Assembly: GCA_900549555.1 (NCBI GenBank)
Contig: UROO01000050.1
Coordinates: 1-13,357, forward strand
Reading direction: 5' to 3'
DNA length: 13,357 nt
Source: an uncultured Collinsella sp.
GTDB taxonomy: Bacteria; Actinomycetota; Coriobacteriia; Coriobacteriales; Coriobacteriaceae
Part shown: positions 12,954-13,357 of the stretch, piece by piece
Numbering within the stretch: the first letter of the stretch is position 1
Layout: every line of letters begins with the position of its first letter
Notes under the pieces: generated by a model
Databases searched by the model: none
What the model was told of the DNA's origin: nothing
Seen by the model: only the letters and a program-made list of their open reading frames with translations
Made by a program: the position numbers and the translations under genes

Positions 12954-13357
12954 TTGAATACGGAATTAAAGAGTGCAGTAATGGCAACAGACAAAGACGC
13001 CCAATACGATAACAGCGCAAAACGCCTGATAGCACATAAGATCATCCTGGCGCGGATCCTGGTGAAGACCGTGGAGGAATTTAAGGGGATGGATCCGATC
13101 GAGGTAGCAGCACTGATAGAGGGACTTCCTTATATCAGCGCCGTGCCGGTGGAGCCGGGACTGACGAATGCAGTTCATTTTCAGAATGGAAAGCGGATTG
13201 TTGGTTTTAACACGGAGAATCAGGAACTGAACGAAGGTCTGGTGCGTTTTGACATTGTATTTTATGTGCGGATGAAGGATGGCCTTTCGCAGATCATCAT
13301 CAATGTGGAAGCGCAAAAGGACGAACCTAGCGACTATGAGATCCTGAACCGGGCAGT
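12954..13357 (+). CDS. PD-(D/E)XK nuclease family transposase (partial, runs off the window)
   Basis: A TTG at 12954-12956, preceded by AAAAGGAGG with seven bases between, opens a frame that stays open to the window end (134 codons). An N-terminal part (KRLIAHKIILARILVKTVEE) is followed by the nuclease core: FDIVFYV (Asp100) and IINVEAQ (Glu119, Gln121), a D...ExQ version of the PD-(D/E)XK site. These proteins, related to the Rpn/transposase-31 group, are abundant in Lachnospiraceae and thought to promote DNA recombination or mobility. Codon choice (AGT GCA GTA, AAA, GAA) differs from the left half of the window, as expected for transferred DNA. It is divergent from the decapitated maturase 141 bases away. 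Confidence 0.85.
   Translation, partial: MNTELKSAVMATDKDAQYDNSAKRLIAHKIILARILVKTVEEFKGMDPIEVAALIEGLPYISAVPVEPGLTNAVHFQNGKRIVGFNTENQELNEGLVRFDIVFYVRMKDGLSQIIINVEAQKDEPSDYEILNRA

Noticed and set aside
1..13357. CRISPR array, tRNA or rRNA
   Set aside because: No regularly spaced direct repeats and no tRNA or rRNA signature found on reading both strands by eye.

Overview
The window looks like a chromosome segment of a gut Coriobacteriia member, probably Collinsella or a close relative. The reasons are the dnaX-ybaB-recR order, high-GC coding on the left, an IS110-type relic on the right, and a gene family on the far right that is common in Lachnospiraceae and implies gut gene exchange. The taxon is inferred from style and synteny, not from a search.

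Left part (1-7283), GC-rich and well packed. It starts with the C-terminal third or so of DnaX (1-996). A small two-gene DUF4160 module (1051-1576) and a convergent single-pass membrane protein (1567-2076) sit between dnaX and the ybaB-recR pair (2419-3349). A regulatory-looking spacer (3350-3594) follows, with two GTTGYGCAAC palindromes and an attenuator-like hairpin. Then comes a tight three-gene operon: a membrane-anchored Ser/Gly-linker protein (3595-4500), a membrane Ser/Thr protein kinase (4497-6341) and an FHA-domain protein (6345-7283). This is probably a phosphosignalling unit in which FHA reads the kinase output.

Right part (about 7284-13357), lower GC and mosaic. A REP-like inverted repeat closes the FHA gene. 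Next are a methyltransferase pseudogene (7459-8233, at least two frameshifts and a nonsense codon), a small ORF built around a perfect 20-bp inverted repeat (8311-8454), an intact fused ABC exporter (8549-10201), and an IS110 transposase relic (10573-10698).

Convergent to the exporter, on the minus strand, lies a RiPP-type cluster. It holds a radical SAM/SPASM maturase (11671-12813), two short paralogous Cys/Asp-rich precursor peptides sharing the leader start MKHIHP (11298-11501 and 11088-11267), and a 35-residue hydrophobic peptide (10902-11009), ending at a hairpin terminator (10793-10837). In the core regions most Cys residues have an Asp two to five residues downstream, and Cys-X3-Asp is the commonest spacing. 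This suggests a ranthipeptide with Cys-Asp thioethers like freyrasin. The precursors and the 35-residue peptide are too short for usual gene callers and may be unannotated. The maturase keeps its AdoMet-cluster motif and SPASM cysteines but has no usable start codon. Its 5' end is frameshifted and cut off beside a divergent PD-(D/E)XK transposase-family gene (12954-end), so this copy may be dead or recently broken. That junction could also be an assembly artefact.
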